A DNA stretch of 64,000 nucleotides from Hungatella sp. UBA7603 (GTDB lineage: Bacteria > Bacillota > Clostridia > Lachnospirales > Lachnospiraceae). The position numbers and the translations under genes were made by a program. Below, piece by piece: positions 16,829-27,188 of this stretch (position 1 is its first letter; the number at the start of each line of letters is the position of its first letter). Where the stretch lies: assembly GCA_002478865.1 (NCBI GenBank), contig DLJZ01000012.1, positions 127,543 through 191,542 on the forward strand, written 5' to 3'. Under the pieces are notes generated by a model. The model saw nothing but the letters and a program-made list of their open reading frames with translations. It made no database searches and was not told the DNA's origin.

Positions 16829-19413
16829 ATATTTTTAACAAAGTTACCCTGCAAAGCATGAAAAGGAGCCGAACCCGAACGATTGTAACGATTATCGGAG
16901 TGGTTCTCTCCACCGCCATGATTACGGCAATTGCTACCTTTGGTACTTCCTTACTAAATTATCTGATAAAAAGCTCCATCGCCAAATACGGGGGTTGGCA
17001 CGTTGAATTATTAGAGGCTACTTCCTCTTCTGTGGATGCACAGAAAAACAATAAGCACGTTTCAGATACGGCGACTTTTACAAATATAGGCTATGCAATG
17101 CTTGATGGCAGCAAGAGTCCTGAAAAACCCTATGTTTTTATTGCCGGATTCAATGACAAGACCTTTGATACTTTGCCTGTAAAACTGATCTCTGGCCGGT
17201 TTCCTGAAACCAACAACGAGATTCTTATTCCGTCTCACGTAGCGGCAAAGGCCGGAGTTAGATACAAAGTGGGCGACACCATTTCACTTGATATTGGAAG
17301 TAGAATGGACGATAATAGAATGTTAGGTCAGCACGATCCTTATCAGTCTGGTGAAAAACCGGGTGAGATAAAAGAGACGCTTTTTACAAATGCTGAAAAG
17401 GCTTACACCGTTGTAGGAATATATGAAAGACCTGGTTTTGAGGAACACTCCGCACCGGGCTACACCTTGATCACGAAAGATGATACCAGGAACCAGGCGA
17501 ATAGCTACAGCTTGTTTGTCACTCTTAAAAATCCTCGTCAGGTAAAGGCTTACACAAGCAGTATAACAGGAACACAAACTTTCATTTTAAATGATTATGT
17601 GCTGCGTTTCATGGGAATTTCAGACAATACGTTAATCAACGCACTTCTTTACACGGTTGGTGGGATTTTAGTAGCCATTATTATGATAGGATCCATTTTT
17701 TTAATCTATAATTCATTCCATATCTCGCTGAATGAACGCACACAACAGTTTGGTATTCTCTCTTCTGTAGGGGCAACAGCAAAACAGTTGCGAGACTCTG
17801 TGTTATTTGAAGGGCTTTGTATTAGCGCTGTCGGTATACCCCTTGGTATCTTTGTAGGAATAGGCAGTATCGGACTTGTAATTCCTATCGTAGCTGAGAA
17901 TTTTAAGAGCATTCTCTACAGTACTGTGCCTCTAAGCTTGTGGGTCTCCCTGCCCGCAATAGCAGTGGCAGCGGTGGTCAGCTTGGTCACCATTTTGATT
18001 TCCGCCTATATTCCGGCTAGAAAGGCCGCAAACACTCCCATCGTGGAAAGTATTCGTCAAACCAACGAAATAAAAACAGAAGCGAAAGCAGTGAAAACCA
18101 CCTTGTTTGCTCAGCGTCTATACGGATTGGAGGGCACTCTTGCACTCAAGAATTTCAAAAGAAATAAGAGGCGATATCGCAGCATTGTACTCTCCCTTGT
18201 CTTAAGCATTGTTCTGTTCATATCAGGAAGTGCTTTTCGATCCACACTGAAACGACTTTCAGAACGGTTGATTATGGACATTAACTATGATATCCTTTTT
18301 ACCGCTGAAAATATGGATGACAAGGAAATGTTTCAGCTTTATGACAAGCTTAAAAATACAGACGGTGTTTACGAAAGCTCCTACCAAACTGTTTATGCCT
18401 ATACTTCCACAGTTAAAGCAAGCGAATTATCTGACTCGTATCGGGAATACAGAGGAGATACTACTCCCAATGAAACGATTTCAGTTCCAATGGACATTCA
18501 GTTTATAGAAGATGGTGAGTATCTACATTTTATCGAAGAACTAGGGCTGTCTCCAGAAGAATACACGGGGCAGGATGGTAAATTAATTGCCGTTGCCAAA
18601 CAGCGAATAGAACACAAAGATGGGCCGAGTGAGACTCTTGATCTATTTGCCGGTCATACCATGACCTTACAAGTCTCTCCAGAAACAGACGATAAATCAA
18701 CTTTGGTACGTGGGCAGAATATAAATCTAACATTCGCGGATACGTACCCTGTTGACCCTCCTCCAAAACAGACTTCCCAAAAGAGACCGTATGTCTTTAT
18801 GGTGGTAGCTCCCTATTCTCTCAAAGAAAAATTCCAAACCCCTGAAACACATTCTGATATAGGCTTGGCTTTTCTAACAAAAAATCACACGCAAACAGTG
18901 GCCGAGATGGAGGCCATCATCCAGAATGCAGGGATTACGTCTTCCTATACGTTATACAATGTATATGAAATTGTCGAACAGTACCGTAGTTTAACATTTG
19001 TTATAGATGTTTTTACCTATGTTTTTGTCATGATGATTTCCCTAATTGCCGTTGCCAATGTCTTTAATACGATTTCAACGAATATCCGGCTGCGCCGACG
19101 GGAACTTGCCATGCTGCGTTCCGTGGGAATGTCAGACCGCAATTTTAATAAGATGATGAATTTTGAGTGTGTTTTCTATGGCATGAGGGCCTTGTTATTC
19201 GGACTTCCTATTGCAGGAATCATCTCATGGCTGATTTATGTAGGTTTAGTGTCAGTAGAACGAATCGATAACTTCAATTTTGTATTCCCTTGGGGAAGTA
19301 TGGCAATTAGTGTGATAAGCGTATTATTTATCGTTTTTATCACTATGCTGTACTCCATTCGTAGAATCAAGAAGGAAAATATTATTGATGCACTTCGGGA
19401 TGATATGACTTGA
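16825..19413 (+). CDS. FtsX/MacB-like ABC transporter permease
   Basis: 862 aa membrane protein. It starts with a helix at about residues 19-45 (TIVTIIGVVLSTAMITAIATFG). A large extracytoplasmic domain follows, then a first FtsX-type helix bundle (about 275-400) ending IPARKAANTPIVESIRQ, a second start helix near 455-475, a second external domain (about 480-725) and a second FtsX bundle (about 730-860). This duplicated layout fits permeases that remove or sense cell-envelope peptides. Partner ATPase and two-component system are directly upstream. Confidence 0.88.
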   Translation: MNIFNKVTLQSMKRSRTRTIVTIIGVVLSTAMITAIATFGTSLLNYLIKSSIAKYGGWHVELLEATSSSVDAQKNNKHVSDTATFTNIGYAMLDGSKSPEKPYVFIAGFNDKTFDTLPVKLISGRFPETNNEILIPSHVAAKAGVRYKVGDTISLDIGSRMDDNRMLGQHDPYQSGEKPGEIKETLFTNAEKAYTVVGIYERPGFEEHSAPGYTLITKDDTRNQANSYSLFVTLKNPRQVKAYTSSITGTQTFILNDYVLRFMGISDNTLINALLYTVGGILVAIIMIGSIFLIYNSFHISLNERTQQFGILSSVGATAKQLRDSVLFEGLCISAVGIPLGIFVGIGSIGLVIPIVAENFKSILYSTVPLSLWVSLPAIAVAAVVSLVTILISAYIPARKAANTPIVESIRQTNEIKTEAKAVKTTLFAQRLYGLEGTLALKNFKRNKRRYRSIVLSLVLSIVLFISGSAFRSTLKRLSERLIMDINYDILFTAENMDDKEMFQLYDKLKNTDGVYESSYQTVYAYTSTVKASELSDSYREYRGDTTPNETISVPMDIQFIEDGEYLHFIEELGLSPEEYTGQDGKLIAVAKQRIEHKDGPSETLDLFAGHTMTLQVSPETDDKSTLVRGQNINLTFADTYPVDPPPKQTSQKRPYVFMVVAPYSLKEKFQTPETHSDIGLAFLTKNHTQTVAEMEAIIQNAGITSSYTLYNVYEIVEQYRSLTFVIDVFTYVFVMMISLIAVANVFNTISTNIRLRRRELAMLRSVGMSDRNFNKMMNFECVFYGMRALLFGLPIAGIISWLIYVGLVSVERIDNFNFVFPWGSMAISVISVLFIVFITMLYSIRRIKKENIIDALRDDMT

Positions 19414-19515
19414 TTTAAAAATCATAGATAATCAGATGCCGTTTCATAATTAATCTATTGTTGAATAGACCATACATACCATTCGCATTAATATCATGGA
19501 TATTAAATTCAAATA

Positions 19516-19560
19516 AGACTGGTTAAATACGGCTCCTATCCCATTTTTACCAGTCTTTTT
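19516..19560 (+). terminator. Terminator after the ABC permease
   Basis: AGACTGGT (19516-19523) pairs with ACCAGTCT (19549-19556), followed by TTTTT. About 100 bp after the permease stop. It may also act against the converging phosphoesterase gene. Confidence 0.6.
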
Positions 19561-19597
19561 CGATTTAATTCCGTTGCCATTAAAAGACATGCTACCG

Positions 19598-20080
19598 TCA
19601 CTTTGAGTATGACTCATTTTTATATCTTGTCCAAATTATGTCCTGTTTTTCAAACTGATACTGCCCTGCGTCTACAGTAATACGGCACATCGTAAGATCC
19701 AAACCAAAACGCCGCTTGCCGCAACTACCTGGATTAAGAAACAGCACCCTATCTATCGTTTGTGCAGAATACTTGTGAGAATGACCATAAATAACCACAT
19801 CAATATTAGTCAAATCCTTTGGAACATCCTTTTTGTTATGAACAACGAAGAAGTTTACACCTTCAATCTCAATGGTAATGCTTTTAGGCAGGTCTTCTGC
19901 CCAATCCTTATCGTTATTACCACGAACGATATAAGTCTTACCTAACTGCTTCATGGCATGGACGACATCTGGAGTGTCGATATCACCGGCATGAATGGAA
20001 CAATCGACTGCCGCCAATTCAGCCATGACTTGCTCTCGCAGCAAGCCATGGGTATCAGAAATAATTGCAATGCGCTTCAT
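19598..20080 (-). CDS. YfcE/MJ0936-type metallophosphoesterase
   Basis: 160 aa calcineurin-like phosphodiesterase. The dinuclear metal motifs are all visible: ISDTHG (residues 8-13), HAGDID, RGNND, and the closing YGHSHK with a downstream LNPGS. Members hydrolyse model phosphodiesters and the natural substrate is usually unknown. It ends 127 bp after the start of the preceding minus-strand gene region and is probably its own unit. Confidence 0.88.
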   Translation of the reverse strand: MKRIAIISDTHGLLREQVMAELAAVDCSIHAGDIDTPDVVHAMKQLGKTYIVRGNNDKDWAEDLPKSITIEIEGVNFFVVHNKKDVPKDLTNIDVVIYGHSHKYSAQTIDRVLFLNPGSCGKRRFGLDLTMCRITVDAGQYQFEKQDIIWTRYKNESYSK

Positions 20081-20206
20081 AAATGTCTCTTTCTAAATTT
20101 GCTTCATAATCGAGATTTTTTATTTACGACAGATTCTCATCACCATCTTTTTGCTAAATCTTTATCCGCAATTGAGGTTTCTATCATTTCTAGTGTATCC
20201 GCATAC

Positions 20207-21055
20207 TTAACAGCAATCCCAATTATAAAGAATCTTACTAAAGTTACAATTTTTCAAATCTTCCTTATTGATAAAGAAATTACCTACGCCACAATCTCCC
20301 CATAGCACCAAATCACCATATTTATCCTCATAATCTGAATCCAATTGAAACAACAAGGTATCATAATAACTATATTTTTCCTCAAACTGTCTGGGGTCTG
20401 TCTGTGTGAAAAATGGATATCCCAATAACCTATGACCCGTATTGGGAATCTCCTCAACCATTTGTTCATATGTCTTATCTTCTAACAGATTATATAGGCT
20501 TTCTCCTTCCTGAAGAGCAATCCCTTGTTCCTTCGCTATCTCACGAAACAGAGATTCAAACCGATGGTCACTTTCTCCCATATAACCTTCTGTTTTTGAA
20601 ATCTCTAATGCATATTCTTTGGTTACTGGCGTATATTCCAGCATACCTTCATCCAGATTACTTGGAATGCCGATACTCATGACGGCTTCCTTGGTGGTAT
20701 TATAATTAACTTTTTCATGATATATTACACGGAAGGTATCTTGTTTGTCCTGTTCATCAAAATCCATTCCAAAAACATCATCTACTCCTGTGAAAAACTG
20801 TAGCATACCTTTCTTAGGTAACAATTCACCAAAATCATACTGTTCCAGATTAATCTGTGATAACAGCATTAGCTTACCTCCGTGGGAATTCTCGGGATAT
20901 TTCTTTTGAATATCCCAATATGGAATTCCACCTAACTTACTATCGCATAACCCTGGCACCTTGTCTGTACTAATCTTTAAAGTAAATTCCTCCTGTTTGG
21001 TTCTCTTTTTTAATTCTTCCATAATAGGTCTAATATCGTTGTCGTTCATCATCAT
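20207..21055 (-). CDS. YwqG-like protein (DUF1963)
   Basis: 282 aa cytoplasmic protein. The GGIPYWDIQ pattern near residue 42, then LMLLSQINLEQY and GMLQFFTG, and the C-terminal LLFQLDSDYEDKYGDLVLWGDCGVGNFFI are characteristic of the YwqG/DUF1963 family, whose function is not established. Three consecutive ATGs begin the ORF and AGAGGTGC precedes them, so the exact start is uncertain by two codons. Confidence 0.85.
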   Translation of the reverse strand: MMMNDNDIRPIMEELKKRTKQEEFTLKISTDKVPGLCDSKLGGIPYWDIQKKYPENSHGGKLMLLSQINLEQYDFGELLPKKGMLQFFTGVDDVFGMDFDEQDKQDTFRVIYHEKVNYNTTKEAVMSIGIPSNLDEGMLEYTPVTKEYALEISKTEGYMGESDHRFESLFREIAKEQGIALQEGESLYNLLEDKTYEQMVEEIPNTGHRLLGYPFFTQTDPRQFEEKYSYYDTLLFQLDSDYEDKYGDLVLWGDCGVGNFFINKEDLKNCNFSKILYNWDCC

Positions 21056-21107
21056 GCACCTCTTCCTATGTAATTGAATTGTTCGAAGGCAGAACCTTGA
21101 CCTGATT

Positions 21108-22253
21108 CTATTCCCTCGTGATTGCGGGTATAACCATACGCATCATAAGTCCGTTATCATCGCACATTGGTTCTGCAGGTATGGAATCCCCTTTTCCCTG
21201 ATCATTTAAATTAGCTGTAACAGCAAGACATATGGCATCTACAATATCATCTGCTTTACATTTTAATTCTTTGGCTTTCGCAAGGATAAAATTTATTTCT
21301 AAATCAGGGATGTATTTTTTTAGTATATGAACTCTTTCACTCATACCATTGAAATCTACTTTCTTTGACATAACCACCGTTCCATTCAGCCTCGCAAAAC
21401 ATACTTCTGGGTGACTTTCTTTTATTACATTTTTATATTGGGGATTGGCATTTAGAAAAATGTCCAGCTCCCTCATCTTAGTCATAATAGCCATAGTCTG
21501 CTTCGCTAATCCCTTTTCAAGGATTCTCTTATTAGCCTCTATCTGTTCTGCTTCGGTATTCCTATATACAGCTTGTCTGCTTGGAACGGCAAAAATTGTT
21601 GATGTTCTTCCTGGAATTAAGCTTCTTGCTGTTGTGTCAGGCCTTATGTGACCCTGATTGCTTGGAAGTCCAATCACCATATCAATCAAAAAATCATTGA
21701 AATGTGGATAGTGCTCTATAATTTCTTCTATTATATGATACTTTTCGATTCGCAAATGACCATGTTCGTAAACGGCAGCGATCCATCCCCCTTTGCAACC
21801 ATCGACGCCAATACATAGTGTTCCATTATTAAGATTGTCCCAAGCCTCTTGAGACAAGGGATATTTTAAAGCTACATTTACAATATGTCCAATATTTTGC
21901 TCACCAGCGAATCTGCTTTCATCTGAGAAATTTTCCGTTATAGGAAGCCATTGTATGGGATTGACTTCTTGCACTAACTTCATATCCTCTCGAAGTTGTC
22001 CTACGAAAAATTCTAAAATAAGATCCTGGTAATAATATGTGATGTCCATCAGTCGATGTAATATAATATGAGACCTCGATATACCAGTCTCCTCCTGAAG
22101 TTCCCGGTATGCTGCGTTGATACTACTTTCACCAGCTTCTATTTTGCCACCCACAAAATTATATAGTCCCTTATACGGATTCTTAACTCGTTTACAAAAA
22201 AGTATCTTATCTTTATTTGAATTAAATACAACGATGCAATTATATTTTTTCAT
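21108..22253 (-). CDS. Nudix hydrolase fused to DUF429 domain
   Basis: 381 aa with two domains. Residues 1-140 form a Nudix hydrolase with the box GGKIEAGESSINAAYRELQEETGI, where EE and RE residues bind metal. From about residue 145, IGVDGCKGGWIAAVYEHG begins a DUF429 domain, a predicted RNase H-like nuclease fold, with the later motifs DMVIGLPS, RPDTTARSLIPGR, ESHPEVCF and KADDIVDAICLA. Nudix domains clear damaged or signalling nucleotides. Joining one to a predicted nuclease suggests a nucleotide or nucleic-acid quality-control role, which is inference. Confidence 0.85.
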   Translation of the reverse strand: MKKYNCIVVFNSNKDKILFCKRVKNPYKGLYNFVGGKIEAGESSINAAYRELQEETGISRSHIILHRLMDITYYYQDLILEFFVGQLREDMKLVQEVNPIQWLPITENFSDESRFAGEQNIGHIVNVALKYPLSQEAWDNLNNGTLCIGVDGCKGGWIAAVYEHGHLRIEKYHIIEEIIEHYPHFNDFLIDMVIGLPSNQGHIRPDTTARSLIPGRTSTIFAVPSRQAVYRNTEAEQIEANKRILEKGLAKQTMAIMTKMRELDIFLNANPQYKNVIKESHPEVCFARLNGTVVMSKKVDFNGMSERVHILKKYIPDLEINFILAKAKELKCKADDIVDAICLAVTANLNDQGKGDSIPAEPMCDDNGLMMRMVIPAITRE

Positions 22254-22372
22254 CTTTTCACCTTTTATATCTTTACTACATCACTTTCTGCATAGGAGTC
22301 AATGCAGTTATATCTTATCTTTAATATCTTATCTTTATTTGTAATCGTAGCATTGTCATGTACCGTTTTCTA

Positions 22373-22915
22373 TTACTTCACCATATTCAGGCTGCTGCAA
22401 TCTAAAGAATATATCAGATGGAGATAGTCCTTATCCCTCAATGTGTAATTATAGATTTTTTTACTATTGATGAAGCCAAGCCCTTTAGAAAGTGCAATTG
22501 ATTTCTCGTTGCCAACATATATATGCGCATGGATCTGCTTTAACGGCATGATCTCCATTCCATAAGCTATTATTTCCGTCAAAGCTTCCTGCATATAGCC
22601 ATGTTTACAAAATTCTGCCTGCAGGTCGTATCCGATTTCAATCGTTCCTTCCCCTTTGTTAAAACAGTGAAATCCACAAGTTCCCATTTTTCGGTTATCT
22701 GCCTTTCCCACTAAAATCCAGCGATATAGTCCTACATACTGCGGGCTCGTATAGGTATGAATAATTTCATCTGCTTGTCTTATATCAGTTAAAGGCTCTT
22801 CATGGTATAAATATTTTGTTATTACAGCATCTGAAAATTCCGAAAAGATAAACGCCCTATCCTCTTCGGATATACTTTTTAGAATTAGCCGTTGGGTAAT
22901 TAAATTTTTGTCCAT
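22373..22915 (-). CDS. GNAT family N-acetyltransferase (RimJ/RimL type)
   Basis: 180 aa acetyltransferase. It opens LITQRLILKSISEED, the RimJ/RimL-type beginning. The acetyl-CoA site spans EIGYDLQAEFCKHGYMQEALTEII (about 90-113), followed by IHAHIYVGNEKSIALSKGLGF. Substrate (protein N-terminus, small amine or antibiotic) cannot be inferred. It starts close to the following gene on the same strand. Confidence 0.85.
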   Translation of the reverse strand: MDKNLITQRLILKSISEEDRAFIFSEFSDAVITKYLYHEEPLTDIRQADEIIHTYTSPQYVGLYRWILVGKADNRKMGTCGFHCFNKGEGTIEIGYDLQAEFCKHGYMQEALTEIIAYGMEIMPLKQIHAHIYVGNEKSIALSKGLGFINSKKIYNYTLRDKDYLHLIYSLDCSSLNMVK

Positions 22916-22965
22916 AACGTCACATTCTTTCCTTATAATTTTAATCCGGTTAGGGATATACCATC

Positions 22966-23235
22966 CTATTTGTTTTTGTTCTTACCAGCTCTTTGGGCAT
23001 AACAACCATCTTGTGTTATAACATAATTGCCACCAGCTTTAGGTGGTACAAAACTTGATACAGGAATCCCTTCTGCGCGCAAAGCTTTGGAAAACCTTAC
23101 ATTATTCTGAGCATAGTTCTCTGTTTTTATGTTCTTTAAAATATATTTCCCATTTATATCCCAGGTTGTTGGCGTTGTTACCACTGCAACTATTTCTCCT
23201 TGAATATCCCAATGTGTACTAATATCTAAAGTCAT
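22966..23235 (-). CDS. Unrecognised 89-aa protein with a WDI(Q/N)G repeat
   Basis: Small protein of unknown family. The ATG at 23235 follows AAGGGGGCGTATT and is preferred to one 21 nt upstream. It contains two similar segments, HWDIQGEIVAV and TWDINGKYILK, about 19 residues apart, and a basic C-terminus (YAQRAGKNKNK). No signal peptide or membrane helix. Beta-rich and possibly nucleic-acid or protein binding. I cannot say more. Confidence 0.5.
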   Translation of the reverse strand: MTLDISTHWDIQGEIVAVVTTPTTWDINGKYILKNIKTENYAQNNVRFSKALRAEGIPVSSFVPPKAGGNYVITQDGCYAQRAGKNKNK

Positions 23236-23680
23236 AATACGCCCCCTTCTTACCATTACCTAGATACTGCTTTTTACAGATGAATACTGCCAATAATTAA
23301 TTCCAATCAATACAATAAGACCACAATATTGCTTCTTAGTAATAAATCTCATATAAAAACTGGTTTATATTATTTATTATTCTAACATGATTTGTTAAAA
23401 CATTCCATATACGTTGAGCACTCAAAAAGGGATACTATTATTTCATTCACATGTTTGGATATTACTTAATACCGTACCAATGGGTCAAATATAAAAACAG
23501 AAAGCTTTGTCTTTCAAAACTCTCTGTTTCAACGGTAAATATTAAATTAAACGTATGGATATTACTTTCTTATTTAAGATATTTATATTTATATTTTGAA
23601 TTGTTGCAGTAACAATCATTCGCATTTCATAAGTAGCTTTTTAGATCTATGTAAACCTAGCAGATGATAATCCCCCAACA
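23236..23680. other. Intergenic region downstream of the long operon
   Basis: About 445 bp. It contains the operon terminator at 23492-23529 and the promoter of the 89-aa gene. Nothing else recognised. Confidence 0.5.
23492..23529 (-). terminator. Rho-independent terminator of the 32-kb operon
   Basis: Read on the minus strand: AAACAGAGAG (complement of 23520-23529), 15-nt loop, CTTTCTGTTT (complement of 23495-23504) then TTATATTT. Ten pairs including one wobble. It lies about 150 bp after the MOSC-mogA stop and is the first clear terminator downstream of the agrD promoter that I found. Confidence 0.65.
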
Positions 23681-24613
23681 TCATGACCTTGCGCAATTAG
23701 ATACCTTACCTAACAGTACATTAAGTCCATGAGGAAGCTGGTCTGCAATACACTCCATACTTTCTTTCACTGCTTTTGGACTTCCTGGGAGATTTACAAT
23801 CAGTGTTTTTCCACGGATCACACTGGCTCCACGACTGAGCATTGCTCGATTCGTAATTGCCATGCTGTGTAATCTTATGGCCTCTGCGATACCGGGCGCA
23901 TTTTTTGTGGCCACTGCAAGCGTTGCTTCTGGAGTGCAGTCTCTTGGGGAGAACCCAGTTCCGCCGGTTGTCACGATTAGATTCACCTCTCTCTTATCAG
24001 AAAGTCTGATCAATTCTTCTTCGATTTGGTTCTGTTCATCGGGAAGCATTAAATATTCCACAATGCAGTAGCCTTTCGCTTTCAGAATATCTATTAATAT
24101 TAATCCACTTATGTCTTCTCTTTTGCCAGCAAAACCAGAATCACTTAGTGTTATGACAGCTACCGTAAATCGTTCATCCCGATTTTCAAGTTGAATTAAT
24201 TTATCTCCCACAGAAATGGTCCCACCTTGAATAATCTCTGCAAAGGTACCCTCTGTCGGCATGATGCATTTTCCCATTTTATCATATATCTGACAATGAG
24301 TATGACACTGCTTTCCATGTTGGGTTAGTTGCAAAATCACGTCATTGCATTGAAATCTAGTACCTATTGCTATGGAACTGAAATCAAATCCTTCCACGAT
24401 CATATTTTCACCAAAGGCACCAGGGGTTACATCCGCCCCCTCTCTTTGAAACGCCTCTATTTTTTCATATGATAAAAGACTTACCTGGCGATGCCAGTTC
24501 CCTCCATGTGCATCTCCTACAATTCCATGGTTTACGGCAAATTTGGCTGTTTTAACATTAGTCTTTTGAGTCCCTCGTATCTCGCTGATGCACACTGCTT
24601 TTACAGTTCCCAT
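23681..24613 (-). CDS. MOSC domain - MogA fusion, molybdenum/tungsten cofactor assembly
   Basis: 310 aa. Residues 1-145 are a MOSC domain (IVGDAHGGNWHRQVSLLS, GAFGENMIVEGFD, HGKQCHTHCQIY with clustered Cys/His). Residues 148-305 are MogA/MoaB-like: VAVITLSDSGFAGKREDISG, LIVTTGGTGFSPRDCTPEATL, VNLPGSPKAVKE. MogA adenylylates molybdopterin before metal insertion, and MOSC proteins handle sulfur or pterin cofactor. Last gene of the long operon, 110 bp after moaC. The fusion occurs in clostridia. Here it most likely serves the tungsten cofactor of the AOR at 52585. Confidence 0.9.
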   Translation of the reverse strand: MGTVKAVCISEIRGTQKTNVKTAKFAVNHGIVGDAHGGNWHRQVSLLSYEKIEAFQREGADVTPGAFGENMIVEGFDFSSIAIGTRFQCNDVILQLTQHGKQCHTHCQIYDKMGKCIMPTEGTFAEIIQGGTISVGDKLIQLENRDERFTVAVITLSDSGFAGKREDISGLILIDILKAKGYCIVEYLMLPDEQNQIEEELIRLSDKREVNLIVTTGGTGFSPRDCTPEATLAVATKNAPGIAEAIRLHSMAITNRAMLSRGASVIRGKTLIVNLPGSPKAVKESMECIADQLPHGLNVLLGKVSNCARS

Positions 24614-24723
24614 AATCCTCCCAATTTCTACTACCGGTCTTCAATTCGCTCTAGTTTTTGTATGAAATTCATGTATTTTATATTTGTGATACAATAATTG
24701 AAATAGAGATCATATTTACACAT

Positions 24724-25212
24724 CTATCTTTCATGAGAAAAATCTCCGCTTTTTCCGCCTGACTTATGTTCCAGATAGATGTCTTTAATCACCATATTTT
24801 TATCCATTGCTTTACACATATCATAAATCGTTAAGAGCGCTATACTCACACCGGTCAGAGCCTCCATTTCAACTCCAGTTTTTCCAGTTATCTTTATGGT
24901 GCAAACTGCTTCAATCTCATGTTTTTCCTCATCCATATTAAAATCCACAGATGCTTTCGTAATGGCAAGAATATGGCACATTGGAATGAGGTCAAAGGTC
25001 TTTTTTGCTCCCATAATTCCAGCGGTTCTCGCAATTCCCAGCACATCACCTTTTTCCACGGTACTGTTTTTGATTGCTTCGTAAATGGCTTTGTTGACCT
25101 TTATTCTTCCTTTTGCTATTGCTTCCCTGACTGTTTCTTTTTTCTCTGTCACATCTACCATCACTGCATTTCCATGGTTATCAAAATGTGTGAAACTATT
25201 CTCTTTTTCCAT
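24724..25212 (-). CDS. moaC: Cyclic pyranopterin monophosphate synthase MoaC
   Basis: Works with MoaA to turn GTP into cyclic pyranopterin monophosphate. 162 aa from the ATG at 25212, after AGAGGTATGGAAA, giving the normal family start ([24 protein letters not shown]). An ATG 36 nt further upstream overlaps the moeA stop and is less likely. Conserved [48 protein letters not shown] and the final [11 protein letters not shown] are present. It is flanked by moeA-PBP and MOSC-mogA. Confidence 0.95.
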   Translation of the reverse strand: MEKENSFTHFDNHGNAVMVDVTEKKETVREAIAKGRIKVNKAIYEAIKNSTVEKGDVLGIARTAGIMGAKKTFDLIPMCHILAITKASVDFNMDEEKHEIEAVCTIKITGKTGVEMEALTGVSIALLTIYDMCKAMDKNMVIKDIYLEHKSGGKSGDFSHER

Positions 25213-25247
25213 TTTCCATACCTCTTTTCGTTCCACCGGTTGGCTCA

Positions 25248-27188
25248 TTAAAGATACTGGATCTCCCCTGTCAGGTCATACTGATATCCGCCAATCTGGT
25301 CCATACGATGGTGAAGCTCCTCACTCTTTAATACCCTAATAAAGGATAACATCTCTGGAAGATCTAAATATTTGACCGGGACTGCAAAATCATACTCCTC
25401 TTCTCCAATCGGAATAAATTCAAGACCCATGGCCTTTGCTGCGGAGAAGATTCCCATGGCGGCATCTGCGCTGTTACTGGACACAAGCGCTGCGGCTGCC
25501 ATATGGGTGGCCGCTTCTCTCTCATAGCCGTTAATCAGCAAAGGATCTAAGCCTAAAAGCTTTAACTTATAATCAAAAAGCACTCGGGTTCCTGCACCTC
25601 TTTGTCTATTTACGTAACGACATCTGGTTAAATTCTCTATTCCTTTTATATTTAACGGATTGCCCTTTTGAATCATCAGGCCTTGAATCCGTTTCACACC
25701 TTTTATAATTGACATGGGCTCCTGAAATAATCGGACTAAATATGGAAGATTATATACCCCTGATTCTTCATCCAAAAGATGAATTGGAACCATATGTGCT
25801 TCTCCCCGTTTTAAGGCCATTAGTCCTCCCATACTTCCTACATGAGTGCTGGACATGTAAATTCCAGGGTCATGAAACGACATCAAATCACCAATAAGAT
25901 CAAGAATAAGATCATGGCTTCCAATGGAAACCAGGGTATGCTTAATCTCAGACATACTTCTGTATAGCTCCACCGTTACCGATTCCCCAGCCTCCATACC
26001 TTCGCAGTTTTGATCTATGACACAGAAGCCATCTGCACGCACAAGACTCATTGCCGCCCCCGCTCCTCTTGAAAGTGGAGATGCCACCAGTCTTCCTCCA
26101 ACCTCTCCGACTTTTACCCTTACGTATTCTTTGTGTTTTAAGGAAGACACCAGACGTTTTGAGAGGACGGCTTTTACAAGGTTGCTTTCATAGCCGTATT
26201 CACCGGAAAACATAGTTAAGATAGGTTTAACAAAATTTTCAAACCCAATGTAAGCTGACACCGGATAACCTGGCAGACCGATTACCGGCTTATCCTTTGC
26301 CACCGCAAGTATCACCGGCTTTCCAGGTTTTATGGCAACTCCATGAACCAAAACTTCCCCAAGTTCTCTTAAGATATGAACCGTGTAATCTTCTGTTCCA
26401 GCACTGGAACCGGCATTTACAATCACAATATCGTAGTGGACAAGGGCGTCAGATACCGCCTTTTTAATCTTCTCATAATCATCTTCAATAGGTGGAAAAC
26501 GATGGGCGATTCCCCCATAGGAAGTTACCATGGCTTCAAACATCCTTGAGTTGGATTCTAAAATATCCCCTTCTTTCGGCTTACTTCCCGGCTCTATAAT
26601 CTCTGTACCAGTGGGAAAGATGGCTACTTTTGGCTGCTTTACCACTTTAATTTTTGTGATTCCACCGGAAAAAAGAACCCCAATGTCAATGGGGCGAATC
26701 TTGTGCATACTGGCTAAAAGCATCTCCCCACATACAATGTCCTCTCCCACAGGCCTAATGTGCTGCCAGGGTGCAGCTGCCTCAAAAATACTTACAGTAC
26801 TGTCATCAATCTCCATAACATCTTCTGCCATAATGACGGCATCATAAGGATATTTAACCGGATCTCCGGTATCCACAACGATAAAATCCTCTTGCTTTTT
26901 TAATTCCAGAGGTTCTCTTTCTATTGCTCCTTTTGTCCTTTCGGCAATCACTGCAATTCCATCCATGGCGGCGGCATTAAACATAGGAGAAGAACATAGT
27001 GCAAATACCGCCTCTTTTGTAATCCGTCCTAGACTCTGTTCCGTGGGTATTTCCTCGTATTCCATCTTAATCCGGTCTTTGAGGGCATTCTTATAAATAA
27101 TACGGGCCTCCTCAACAGGAGTATTGTTTAAGTATAGATTTCTTTTCCCCATAACCTCTGCCTTTTCATGAAGATTTTTATCAAACAT
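25248..27188 (-). CDS. moeA: MoeA - periplasmic-binding-protein-like fusion
   Basis: 646 aa. Residues about 20-415 are a MoeA molybdotransferase ([68 protein letters not shown]). From about 420, [20 protein letters not shown] begins a type-2 binding-protein-like domain ([29 protein letters not shown]) related to ModA/LysR effector folds. MoeA inserts molybdate or tungstate into adenylylated molybdopterin. The extra domain may bind the oxyanion. It starts 8 nt inside the preceding moeA, so they are translationally coupled. Confidence 0.92.
   Translation of the reverse strand: MFDKNLHEKAEVMGKRNLYLNNTPVEEARIIYKNALKDRIKMEYEEIPTEQSLGRITKEAVFALCSSPMFNAAAMDGIAVIAERTKGAIEREPLELKKQEDFIVVDTGDPVKYPYDAVIMAEDVMEIDDSTVSIFEAAAPWQHIRPVGEDIVCGEMLLASMHKIRPIDIGVLFSGGITKIKVVKQPKVAIFPTGTEIIEPGSKPKEGDILESNSRMFEAMVTSYGGIAHRFPPIEDDYEKIKKAVSDALVHYDIVIVNAGSSAGTEDYTVHILRELGEVLVHGVAIKPGKPVILAVAKDKPVIGLPGYPVSAYIGFENFVKPILTMFSGEYGYESNLVKAVLSKRLVSSLKHKEYVRVKVGEVGGRLVASPLSRGAGAAMSLVRADGFCVIDQNCEGMEAGESVTVELYRSMSEIKHTLVSIGSHDLILDLIGDLMSFHDPGIYMSSTHVGSMGGLMALKRGEAHMVPIHLLDEESGVYNLPYLVRLFQEPMSIIKGVKRIQGLMIQKGNPLNIKGIENLTRCRYVNRQRGAGTRVLFDYKLKLLGLDPLLINGYEREAATHMAAAALVSSNSADAAMGIFSAAKAMGLEFIPIGEEEYDFAVPVKYLDLPEMLSFIRVLKSEELHHRMDQIGGYQYDLTGEIQYL

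Noticed and set aside
22310..22345. TCTTATCTTTA tandem copies near 22315-22340
   Set aside because: Only two short copies in low-complexity AT-rich DNA; no array or element.
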